From contig JADJMH010000005.1 of the NCBI GenBank assembly GCA_016709675.1, forward strand, positions 372,001 to 436,000: a DNA stretch of 64,000 nucleotides. The letters run 5' to 3'. Position numbers and translations under genes: made by a program. Below the pieces are notes generated by a model. That model was not told the origin of the DNA. It did not search any database and saw only the letters and a list, made by a program, of their open reading frames with translations. Below are positions 1 through 8,316 of the stretch, in pieces (position 1 is the first letter of the stretch; each line of letters opens with the position of its first letter). Origin of the DNA: Candidatus Accumulibacter proximus. GTDB taxonomy: Bacteria; Pseudomonadota; Gammaproteobacteria; Burkholderiales; Rhodocyclaceae.

Positions 1-1
1 C

Positions 2-1330
2 CGACCGGCCGGCAAGGCCATCGTCGGCGAGCACCCGGCGCTCGATTCGGGGACACCCGGCACGGTCTGGGACCGCCTTTATCTGGACGCCTGCATTCCG
101 CCGGGCTGCACGATAGAGGTCGGCGCGCGCGCGGCCGACGACTGGGACGTCCTGCCGGGTGCTGATGACGACCTTTACGAAGTGCAACCGGCGCCGTTGT
201 GGTCGCCGCTGGCCAGCGAACTGCCGTTCGCGGCGAGCCGCGCCGAACGGCTGGCGGGGCGGTCGGGCCTGTTCGAAGTGCTCCTGCAGCGCCCGAACGG
301 CGCTGTGCGCGAAGTGCGCGGACGCTACCTCCGACTTTCCCTGACGCTGACCGGCGACGGTCGGCACAGTCCGGCGATCTACGCGCTGCGCGTCTGCTAC
401 CCTCGCTTCTCATGGCAGACGCACTATCTGCCGGATCACTTTCAGCAACAGGAAGCGCCGCTCGCGGCGCTGCCGGCAGAACCGGTGCCGGCCAACGGCG
501 CCGATTTGCGCGAACGCCTGCTCGCTTGCTTCTACGGCTTGCTGACGCCGCTCGAGGATCGCATCGTCGCCGCCGAGACGCTGCTCTACCCGGACGCTGC
601 GCCAGGCGCCTGGTTGCCGCGTCTGGCCGAAATGCTCGGCACGACGCTGCGCCCGCACTGGCCGGAAAATCGCCAGCGCCGGTGGCTCGCCGCACTCGGC
701 CGACTGCAGGCACACAAGGGAAGCTTCGGCGGTCTCTGCCAGGCGCTCGACCTGATTACCGACGGCGCGGTCGCACGCGGCCAGGTTGTGCCGGTCGAGC
801 TTTTCCGCCTGCGCCGGACGCTCGCCACGGTGCTCGGCGTTTCGTTCGACGACGCGCGCCACCCGCTGACGCTTGGTACCGGGCAGTCAGGCAACAGCAT
901 CGTCGGCGACACGCTGATCCTTTCCGCCGACCAGGCATCCGAAGTGCTGGCGCTGTTCGCGCCCAACCTCGCCCGAGAGGGCGGCGAACGGCGAGACGTC
1001 GAACACTTTTTCGACGAGTACGCGCGCCGCCTGACGGTGCTCCTGCACGGTCCGGCGCGCGCGCTGCAGACGGTGGTCGAGGAAGCGCTGCCCGAGCTGG
1101 TGCCGGCGATCGTGCAATGGAACGTCGTGGCCAGCGACCATTCGTTCGTTCTCGGCCTGTCGCCCTTGCTGCGTATCGACACTTATCTGGAAACCCAGCC
1201 GCCGGCCGGTCGAGTTCGCCTCGACCGGAGCCGGCTCGGCCGGGGTGATCTGCTGCAAAACCCGGTAGCCTTGTCGCCCGAGAACGCGCGACCGATGGCG
1301 CCGACCGACTCTCGAGGAGACTGGGCATGA
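2..1330 (+). CDS. Phage tail protein of eCIS/phage-tail type (5'-partial)
   Basis: The reading frame is open from base 2, so the true start lies left of the window; the GTG at 182 is only an internal codon. The C-terminal half matches the phage tail protein family related to P2 gpI: a DP-like segment followed by APGAWLPRLAEMLG, then HWPENRQRRW and a short KGSFGGLCQALDLI stretch where the family has its RGT..GL segment. Family members sit at the edge of the baseplate. The N-terminal visible part (DSGTPGTVWDRLYLDA) resembles the end of the beta-rich domain often fused in front in eCIS and Actinobacteria-type tails. It overlaps the next gene by ATGA, implying one operon. Family assignment is solid; exact baseplate position is inferred. 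Confidence 0.8.
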   Translation, partial: RPAGKAIVGEHPALDSGTPGTVWDRLYLDACIPPGCTIEVGARAADDWDVLPGADDDLYEVQPAPLWSPLASELPFAASRAERLAGRSGLFEVLLQRPNGAVREVRGRYLRLSLTLTGDGRHSPAIYALRVCYPRFSWQTHYLPDHFQQQEAPLAALPAEPVPANGADLRERLLACFYGLLTPLEDRIVAAETLLYPDAAPGAWLPRLAEMLGTTLRPHWPENRQRRWLAALGRLQAHKGSFGGLCQALDLITDGAVARGQVVPVELFRLRRTLATVLGVSFDDARHPLTLGTGQSGNSIVGDTLILSADQASEVLALFAPNLAREGGERRDVEHFFDEYARRLTVLLHGPARALQTVVEEALPELVPAIVQWNVVASDHSFVLGLSPLLRIDTYLETQPPAGRVRLDRSRLGRGDLLQNPVALSPENARPMAPTDSRGDWA

Positions 1331-2262
1331 GCCAGGCCGACGACAACGCCGTCACCGATTCCAGCCTAGCCGCGGATGGCCATTTCGACGATGCGCTGCG
1401 CCGCGTCAGTTTCGAGCCGGGCATGCTGCTCGGCATCGAAGCGACGCGCGCCGAACAGGAGTACCACCGCCGGCGTCACAACCGCCATGCCTACTGGCTG
1501 CACGGCTCGGGTACCGTGGTCGGACTGCGCGTCAGCCTGCAGGGCGAAGACCCCGGCGACGACACGAGCCAGGTCAAGGTCCGCCTGATCGTCAGCCCGG
1601 GCATCGGGGTCGACGGGCTGGGGCGGCAGGTCAGCGTCTTCGAACCGTACTGCGTCGACCTGCGCGCCTGGCTGACGACCGTCCATGCCGACGCCGAAGC
1701 CTGGGCCGCCCTGATTCGCGACGGCTATGACGAAGCCGACAAGCTGCTCTGGCTGAAAGTGACGCTGCGCTACCAGGACTGCCCGAGCGGCCTGCAGCCG
1801 GTGATGGCGACGGCGATCAACGCCGGGACCGACCCGGTCGGGCCAAGTCGCATGCAGGATGCGGTGCTCTACGAACTGGTCGCCGAGCGGCCCGCCGACG
1901 CGGTGGCTCGCCCGCACCCGTTCGCCGCGCACAACGGGCTGCGCGACTACACGGAAATTGTCGATCAGCTTGGCGCCGACGAGAAGCAGCGGGTGGCCGA
2001 CGCCGGTGGCGGCGCGCGCGCCCAGCTCGAACTCGGCGCCCGCCTGCTTTACGCTCTCGGCGACGACAACCAGGCGTTGCTGACGCGCGAATCGTTCACC
2101 CTGACGGCTGCCGAACTGGCCCGCACGCTGCTCGCGCGCGTCTCGATCCGGCTGACCGACGAGCTTGACCTGATCGTCAATCCACGCCGGATCAGCGTCG
2201 ACAACCTGGTCCGGCCTTTCCTGTTCAATGCCAGCACGCTGGCACGTCTGCTCCGCGATTGA
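1327..2262 (+). CDS. eCIS-associated protein with F-x-G..QxY..GL motif (1 of 3)
   Basis: A 311-residue protein that starts inside the stop of the tail-protein gene (ATGA). No enzyme motif is visible. Near the N-terminus it has F29, G32, Q44-x-Y46, R48-R50 and a G66-L67 pair. The same landmarks recur at nearly identical spacing in the next two genes, so the three look like divergent members of one structural family. Similar N-terminal signatures are known in uncharacterised proteins of eCIS and related tail clusters. The rest is alpha/beta with a region near residues 165-230 rich in charged residues. Role unknown; a baseplate, spike or fibre component is inferred only from position. Confidence 0.75.
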   Translation: MSQADDNAVTDSSLAADGHFDDALRRVSFEPGMLLGIEATRAEQEYHRRRHNRHAYWLHGSGTVVGLRVSLQGEDPGDDTSQVKVRLIVSPGIGVDGLGRQVSVFEPYCVDLRAWLTTVHADAEAWAALIRDGYDEADKLLWLKVTLRYQDCPSGLQPVMATAINAGTDPVGPSRMQDAVLYELVAERPADAVARPHPFAAHNGLRDYTEIVDQLGADEKQRVADAGGGARAQLELGARLLYALGDDNQALLTRESFTLTAAELARTLLARVSIRLTDELDLIVNPRRISVDNLVRPFLFNASTLARLLRD

Positions 2263-2272
2263 GGTCATCATC

Positions 2273-4792
2273 ATGGCGATCACCATCAACTTCCAGCCCT
2301 TTGCGCTTGGCACCACCGATACCGAAGGCAACCGGCTGGGCAGTATCGACCCGCGCCTGTCGCGCACGAACTACTTCGACGGCCAGTTGCTCAAGGCTTC
2401 CGACCTGACGCGCGATCAGATCTACCTCGACGAGCGCCTGCTCGAACTCGGCCAGTCGTTCGGCAGCGGCATCGCCGAGGGACTCGAACTCAGCCTGGTC
2501 GACAACCACCTGCTGCGCATCGGACCCGGTCTGGCGATTGCTCCGTCTGGCCGCGTCCTGCAACTGAGCGGCCACAGCCTGCAGGCCGATCTGCAGAACA
2601 GCGCGCTGATCGCGACGCTCAACCAGGGCGCCTACCGGCAGTTCCAGCGCGGTCTCTACGCCGTCGCGCTGCAGCACGCGGAAGTCGTCAGCGGCGTCGC
2701 CGAAGCCTACCCGGCCGATCTGGCGAGCCGCCGTCAGTGGCGCGTCAGCGCCTATTCGGAAGGCGTCGAGCTCGTCCTCGTACCGCTGCCGGTGCCGCTG
2801 CCGCGCGGCAACGGGCTGGCCGTGCGCGCTGCGCTGGCGCGCGAGCTGGTCCACGCCAGCGGCCGCTTGTCCTTGCCGAGCGACGACGCGATCGCGCTCG
2901 GCCTGCTGGCCATCGAGCAGATGCGCCCGCAGTGGCTTGATTTCGGCCTCGTCCGCCGGCCGCTGCGTTCACCGCTCGCCGGCGAGGCGGTGCAGCTCGA
3001 TCTGGCGGCGCACTACCGCGAGTTGTTTGCCGACGTTCTCGCCAGCCGGCAAAGCGCCGGTCAGCGCGGCGGCTTCGCCGCTAGCCAGTACTTCCGTCTG
3101 CTGCCACCTTGCGGGCCGCTGCCCAAGGCGGCAATCGATCCGGTCGCCGGCACGCAGACCTTCTTTCCCAAGGAATACGACATCGGCGTCGCACCGGTAC
3201 GGCGCAGCGACCTGCCGCGCCTGCTCGCCGACTCGTCACTGCTCGCGCCGATCGACCTCGAACGCGATCAGGACATCGACCTGATGGTTCTCGTGCCGCT
3301 CGACGAACAGGCGTTTGCCCTGCGTGCCCGCCAGCTCGAGGCCGACCCGAGCGTCGGCGCGACCGGCAGGACCGGCCTGCTCGCCCGCCTCGACGTTCTG
3401 TCCTTGCGGCTGTTCACCGCGCCGCGCGTGCATCGCATCGACACCGACGCGGCCGTCTGGAAACAGATCTGGGAAAGCGTTCCCGAGCACGACCTGCTGT
3501 TCGTGCGGCGCCCGCCGCGCACCGCCGAAACGAACGTCTCGGCGGTCGTCCTGGCGCGCGGCTTCGCCCTGCCTGACCTCGAAAAGGGGCTGCCACCCGA
3601 CCTCGAAGGACTCGAGAAGCAGATCGACAGCGCGCTCGAGCGCGCCGGCGAGGCCGAGGCGGCGGCCGGCCGCCTGACGCAGACCAACGCCGATCTGCGC
3701 GCCAGCATCGCCAAGCTCGAGGCTTCGCTGGCGCTGGGCAGCGACACCCGCCTGACCGACGCGCTGGCGCAGGTGCAGGCGCTGGAAAAGGAACTCGCCG
3801 AGGCGCAGGCCAGGCTGGCGACGATGATTTCCGGTGAGCGTAACGCGGCCATCCTGGCCAATGCGCTCGCCGCTTCGAGCGACAAGATCACCGAGCTGCA
3901 GGGCGAACTGACGGTGCTGCGCAAGAAGCTTGACGAGGCGCTGAACGACCACAGCGTTGACGAAGCGACCCGCAAGCAGATCGAGCAACTGACGCAGGCA
4001 CTCGCCAACAGCGAGAACCAGCTGGCAACGCTCGGGCAGGAAGCCGAGCGCAGCCGGGCATTGCTCGCCGAAACGCGTCTCACACTGGAACGAACGGCCG
4101 CCGAACTGGCCGCCGCGCAGCGGCGGATCGAAGAACTGGGCAACTCGGGCGGCGCTTCCGACGAGGCGCTGCAAGCGGCCGAGAAGAAAATCCAGGAACT
4201 GCGCGTCACGCTGGACGCGGCCTCGGCGCAGATCTCAACGACCAAGGTGCAGCTCGACAAGGCGCTCGCCGACGCCGACACCGCGCGACGTGACGCGCAG
4301 AGCGCCAACGAGGCGCTGTCGAAGAACCTGGCGACGATCGAACAACTGCAGGCGCAGCTCAACACGCAGACGGCGCTGGCGAGCACGGCGCAGGCCGATC
4401 TCGACGCGGCGCGCAAGAGTCTGGCCACCGCGCAGGCCGAACTTGTTCGCCGGGTGGACTTGCGGGCCGAGCTGGCATTGGCCGACGTCGCCCGCCTGCG
4501 TGGTGCGAAGTCGCTCGCAGCGGAAAAACTCGACGATCGCATCGGCGACCAGAACACGATTCGCCTGGCCGTCCTCGAAATTCTGCTGCTGGTCGAGCGC
4601 AGCCACGATGGACTGTTGTGGGCCTCACTCAGCGAGATCGGCGAGGCCCCGAAGCGCTTCATCGAGCTGCGCAGCCAGTTGGACAAGATGGTGGCCAATC
4701 AGCTCAGCGTGCCGCAAGCCTTCGCTGAAATCGGCGCCAATTTTGGTCTCTCGGCCGACCTGGTCAAACGCTGGCGCGAAGCCGCCGGCTGA
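2273..4792 (+). CDS. eCIS-associated protein with F-x-G..QxY..GL motif and long coiled coil (2 of 3)
   Basis: The start at 2273 (MAITINFQPF) is preferred over an upstream ATG at 2228, which lies inside the previous gene. The protein has 839 residues. Residues 35-71 carry the shared motif (F35-D-G37, Q49-I-Y51, G70-L71). The first ~430 residues look globular. From about residue 455 to 735 it is a continuous Ala/Glu/Leu/Gln-rich coiled coil (for example ALAQVQALEKELAEAQARLA). A ~75-residue helical C-terminal cap ends in a helix-turn-helix-like segment (FGLSADLVKRWREAAG). The two related neighbours lack the coiled coil, so it looks like a lineage-specific extension. It could be a fibre, cage or length-determining part; none of these is shown by the sequence. 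Confidence 0.75.
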   Translation: MAITINFQPFALGTTDTEGNRLGSIDPRLSRTNYFDGQLLKASDLTRDQIYLDERLLELGQSFGSGIAEGLELSLVDNHLLRIGPGLAIAPSGRVLQLSGHSLQADLQNSALIATLNQGAYRQFQRGLYAVALQHAEVVSGVAEAYPADLASRRQWRVSAYSEGVELVLVPLPVPLPRGNGLAVRAALARELVHASGRLSLPSDDAIALGLLAIEQMRPQWLDFGLVRRPLRSPLAGEAVQLDLAAHYRELFADVLASRQSAGQRGGFAASQYFRLLPPCGPLPKAAIDPVAGTQTFFPKEYDIGVAPVRRSDLPRLLADSSLLAPIDLERDQDIDLMVLVPLDEQAFALRARQLEADPSVGATGRTGLLARLDVLSLRLFTAPRVHRIDTDAAVWKQIWESVPEHDLLFVRRPPRTAETNVSAVVLARGFALPDLEKGLPPDLEGLEKQIDSALERAGEAEAAAGRLTQTNADLRASIAKLEASLALGSDTRLTDALAQVQALEKELAEAQARLATMISGERNAAILANALAASSDKITELQGELTVLRKKLDEALNDHSVDEATRKQIEQLTQALANSENQLATLGQEAERSRALLAETRLTLERTAAELAAAQRRIEELGNSGGASDEALQAAEKKIQELRVTLDAASAQISTTKVQLDKALADADTARRDAQSANEALSKNLATIEQLQAQLNTQTALASTAQADLDAARKSLATAQAELVRRVDLRAELALADVARLRGAKSLAAEKLDDRIGDQNTIRLAVLEILLLVERSHDGLLWASLSEIGEAPKRFIELRSQLDKMVANQLSVPQAFAEIGANFGLSADLVKRWREAAG

Positions 4793-4818
4793 TCGCCGCG
4801 GGAAGGAGGAGAACGAGC

Positions 4819-6450
4819 ATGAGGCAGATCATTCACCTGCAGGTTCCCGAAGCGGGTCGCGACGATCCGCGCAAGCTCAACCTGTTTCCCGGACGCGCGC
4901 TGTCCGAGCGGGAATTCGAGCTTCTCCAGGACTACGTTGACGACCGCGTCGCGCCGCTCGCCCGACTGCTGCCGGCGGGAATCGTCGCCGGCCTGCAACT
5001 GCGCGTCACCGGTGGCGGCAGCGATACCCGGCTGCGGGTTCAACCGGGCCAGGCGGTCGGCGGCGGTGGCCAGCTCGTCCGCCTGTTTTACCCGCTGGAC
5101 ACCGACTGGCCGTCGCTCGCCGCGCAGGCCGAGCGCGACGACGACTCGCCGCTGCTCGACGGGATCTACTTCCTGACCCTGCGCGCCACGGTGCAGGAAG
5201 TCGACGCGGCGGCCGACCGCCAGCCGTCGACGCGGCGCGAGGTCGACCCTTTGCGCGAACGTCGGCTCGAGACGGTGATCCTGCCCGGCCTGCAGCGGAT
5301 CAGCGTCAACTCGCGCTGGCTGGCGATGCGCCAGGCTGAAATCGCCAACCGGGTGTGCGTCGAATTCCTCTCGCGCAGCCCGTTCGACGCGGCAAGCGGT
5401 GCCGTGCCGATTGGCCTGGTCAAGGTCGCCGGCCGTCTGCCGGAGTGGATGGACGGCACTGCCGGCCGTTATCTGGCCGAAGAGGACGCCGCGTACCGCA
5501 CGCTGCTGGCGCATACGGTCAGCGTCTGGCAGAAGCTGGTGCATGACGACGAGCGCGTGCAGGCGCTGATCAACGGCAGCAGCACGCAGCGCCCCGGTCT
5601 CGCCGACCTGCTCGGCGTTGCCTACCTGCCGGCGGCCGGACCGCTGCCGCAGTTCGTCGTCCAGGACCCGGGCGGCACGCCGCCGCGGCTGGTTTTTGCG
5701 CCGCAGGATCTGGGCGTCGATCTGATTCCTGTGCCGGCGAGCACGGTGCAGGGAATCATCGCCGAAGAGCTGCCGCGCGGCACGATCGACCTGATCCACG
5801 CCCGGCACGACCGGATTCGCCTGCTGCTGGCGATTCCCGACCTCGACTTCCGGCACGACCTGTTCGACCTGCCGCCGCGCGACCTGGAACTCGAAAGGCA
5901 GCTCTTCCTGCGCTACGACCAGGCGGCGCACGACTGGAGCGACTGGCGCAGCCTGTGGCAGGCACTGTTCGGTCGCCTGACGGCCGATGCACTGCGCGCC
6001 GTGCAGGCGCCGGCGCTGATCGCCCAGCCGCTCGCGCCCAACGACTATCGCAACGAGCTCGTCGCCGAACGCCGCCGCGCGCTGCCCGACGAAGACGTTC
6101 CGCTGCCCGAGCCGTGGCGGTCGCACGTCAACGCGCCCTACCTCGACAACGCCGTGGCACCCAGTCCCGACCTGAGCAGCGACGGCTTGCTGCATCAGCG
6201 CGAAACCCTGCAGCAACAAACCCGGGCGCTCGAAGGCGAACTCGCCGAGAGTTTTGCCCTGCTCAACGAAGTCGGCGATTACCTCGGCCTGCAACGCCAG
6301 CAACTCGACGCGCTGACCCTGTCGTTCAGCGCGCTGGCCGGTGGCGTCAGCGGCGACGGCAGTGGCCTCAACCTGATGCGCTGGGCGCAATCGGCCGCAC
6401 TCACGCCGGAACTGGCGAGCAGCGCGACGCCCACAGCGGGAGGAAAATGA
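4819..6450 (+). CDS. eCIS-associated protein with F-x-G..QxY..GL motif (3 of 3)
   Basis: A 543-residue protein preceded by a strong ribosome binding site (ggaaggagga) 7-8 bases before the ATG. The shared motif is present: F23-P-G25, Q37-D-Y39, R43 and G58-L59. The distances G to Q (12 residues) and Y to GL (19 residues) equal those in the preceding protein. The N-terminus continues into a beta-rich segment (RLRVQPGQAVGGGGQLVRLF), typical of a small sandwich domain. The end of the gene overlaps the next by ATGA. No catalytic motif is seen. It is assigned to the eCIS operon by position and by its relation to the two genes before it. Confidence 0.75.
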   Translation: MRQIIHLQVPEAGRDDPRKLNLFPGRALSEREFELLQDYVDDRVAPLARLLPAGIVAGLQLRVTGGGSDTRLRVQPGQAVGGGGQLVRLFYPLDTDWPSLAAQAERDDDSPLLDGIYFLTLRATVQEVDAAADRQPSTRREVDPLRERRLETVILPGLQRISVNSRWLAMRQAEIANRVCVEFLSRSPFDAASGAVPIGLVKVAGRLPEWMDGTAGRYLAEEDAAYRTLLAHTVSVWQKLVHDDERVQALINGSSTQRPGLADLLGVAYLPAAGPLPQFVVQDPGGTPPRLVFAPQDLGVDLIPVPASTVQGIIAEELPRGTIDLIHARHDRIRLLLAIPDLDFRHDLFDLPPRDLELERQLFLRYDQAAHDWSDWRSLWQALFGRLTADALRAVQAPALIAQPLAPNDYRNELVAERRRALPDEDVPLPEPWRSHVNAPYLDNAVAPSPDLSSDGLLHQRETLQQQTRALEGELAESFALLNEVGDYLGLQRQQLDALTLSFSALAGGVSGDGSGLNLMRWAQSAALTPELASSATPTAGGK

Positions 6451-8306
6451 TGGCCAAGATGCCCTTGAACGCCTTGCTCCAGTCGGCGGAAAACCTGAAT
6501 CTGGGCAGCCAACTGCAGACCGCAGGCATGGTCGCCGAGCTGCAGGCGGCCAGCATGATCGGCGAGGCCGCCAGGCAGGCGACTGCTTCGGCCGCCGCCG
6601 CGGCGGTGCAGCCGGTCGAACCGCTGATCCAGCCGACCTTCTCGAAAGCGGCCGACAGCTACGGCGTCATGCGGCATATCGACCCGGTGCGCGACCACTT
6701 CCTCAACGCGCGCATCGGCATCGAGGCGCTGCGCCGGATCGCCCTCGAGGGCGTCGGCAGCAAGTCGCGTTCGCTGCTCCAGCGGGTCGAGGACTACCTG
6801 AAGAAACATCTGCCGGAGGCCGAGTACGCCGCGCTGATGGGCCAGCTCGGAATCGAAAAGGGCGCGCCGACGACGCTGCTGAAGAAGGCGCTGCCGACGC
6901 TGGGCAGCAAGTTCCGTATCCCGCTGCGCGAAAAGCCCGGCGCGCCGAACAACGTCGAACTCGTCGAAGTCGAGCACAACACGCACTCGGCGCTGTTCGG
7001 CGCCGGCGCCGTGGTGAGCGACGATATTCGCAGCATGGAGGCACTGCGGCTGGCGCTGATCAACGTCCGCCGCCGGCAACAGAAAGTGCTCGCCGACGCG
7101 CAGGCTGATCTGGCCGAAATCGAAGCGCGCGTCCCAGCCGAGCGCAGCCGGCTCGACGTGCTCAACCGGACGCGCAGCGAGAGCCTCGACGACTATGTGG
7201 TCGCCCAGCGCCTGCTCGCCGACCACTGGCACAGCGTCGAAGAGGCGCACCGGCGACGGCAGCAGGTGATCGAAAGCAACGTCGGCCTGTTCTACGTCAA
7301 GCAGCGAGAAACGCCGCTGACCCACACGCTGCCTGATCCGCTCGAACTGCGCTTCACTTCGGCCGACGATCTGGTACCCGGTTGCGCCAACCGCGAAACG
7401 CCGCTGGCCGAAGATCTCGAACCGTTCATGGAAGCCGTGCTCGACATTCCGGCTGCCGACTGGGCGACGCTGCGCGAGCTCTCGCACCTGCTGCCCAGCC
7501 GCTCGCGACTCGAACGAATGGTCGGGGCTCGCCGCCAGCGCGTCGCCTTGCGTCTGAGCCAGAGCGCCGCCGTTCCGGCCGGTGCGCTGCAGGGAATCGT
7601 TCTGCAGAATCGCATCCTGCTCGGCGACATCGCCGCCCGCCCGTTCTCCGGCGCAACGATGCGCGACCTGCAGATGCAGGGGCACCAGATCCTGGCCCTC
7701 GAAGATTTGCTCGCCGGCCCGGTTCCCCTCCTGCGCGAGCCGGCGCGGGCGCTGCACCAGCGTCTCGATGCCGCCGCCGGCTGCCTGCTGGCGCGCCTGC
7801 GCAGCATCAGTCCGTCGCTCCGGCTGATCTGGGCGAGCGCCGCCGAGGCCGACCGCCTGGTCGTCGACGCGCCGGAGCGCTGGCCGGGGATCGCGCAGGC
7901 CGAAGCGGCCGACTTCAACGGCATTCGTACGCTCGCCGAGCTGGTCGCCTGGTGGTTCAGACAACTACACGCCGACGCCGGCGGCGCGTCGCGCACGGCG
8001 ATGCGCAACTTCGTTCGCGCCTGCCTGCTGCTGGCCATCGGCGACGACCCGGATGAACTTCTGCAAGGCCGGCTGCGCACACTGCCCGGACGCTTCCGCA
8101 TTGGCGAGGCCTTGCGCCTCGACCTCAACCGCGTGCCACCGCCCGGCGCCGAGCTGCAATTGGTCGACGACGCCCAGCGCGTGATCGGCATGGTCCGCGT
8201 CGACGACCATGACGCCAACGGCACGCTGGCGTCGATCACGCAGGTGCTCGACGCCGGCGCCAGCCTGACGACCTCATTCCGGGTTTCGGGCACGCGCAGG
8301 CCGTAG
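6447..8306 (+). CDS. Uncharacterised eCIS-operon protein
   Basis: The start is the ATG at 6447 that overlaps the previous stop (AGGAAAATGATG, good Shine-Dalgarno); the frame is open further upstream but that part lies inside the preceding gene. It encodes 619 residues. The N-terminus is Ala/Gln-rich and amphipathic (residues ~5-65), followed by a helical middle with a strongly charged coiled-coil stretch around residues 205-275 (VRRRQQKVLADAQADLAEIE). The C-terminus (~540-619) appears beta-rich. I do not recognise the family. Tight coupling to its neighbours argues that it is a structural or assembly component of the injection system. Confidence 0.7.
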   Translation: MMAKMPLNALLQSAENLNLGSQLQTAGMVAELQAASMIGEAARQATASAAAAAVQPVEPLIQPTFSKAADSYGVMRHIDPVRDHFLNARIGIEALRRIALEGVGSKSRSLLQRVEDYLKKHLPEAEYAALMGQLGIEKGAPTTLLKKALPTLGSKFRIPLREKPGAPNNVELVEVEHNTHSALFGAGAVVSDDIRSMEALRLALINVRRRQQKVLADAQADLAEIEARVPAERSRLDVLNRTRSESLDDYVVAQRLLADHWHSVEEAHRRRQQVIESNVGLFYVKQRETPLTHTLPDPLELRFTSADDLVPGCANRETPLAEDLEPFMEAVLDIPAADWATLRELSHLLPSRSRLERMVGARRQRVALRLSQSAAVPAGALQGIVLQNRILLGDIAARPFSGATMRDLQMQGHQILALEDLLAGPVPLLREPARALHQRLDAAAGCLLARLRSISPSLRLIWASAAEADRLVVDAPERWPGIAQAEAADFNGIRTLAELVAWWFRQLHADAGGASRTAMRNFVRACLLLAIGDDPDELLQGRLRTLPGRFRIGEALRLDLNRVPPPGAELQLVDDAQRVIGMVRVDDHDANGTLASITQVLDAGASLTTSFRVSGTRRP

Positions 8307-8316
8307 AAGGCGAACG

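Noticed and set aside
3268..4698. 476-residue minus-strand frame in the eCIS region
   Set aside because: Ser/Arg/Ala-rich composition is the complement of the coiled-coil gene on the plus strand, which has a good start and context.
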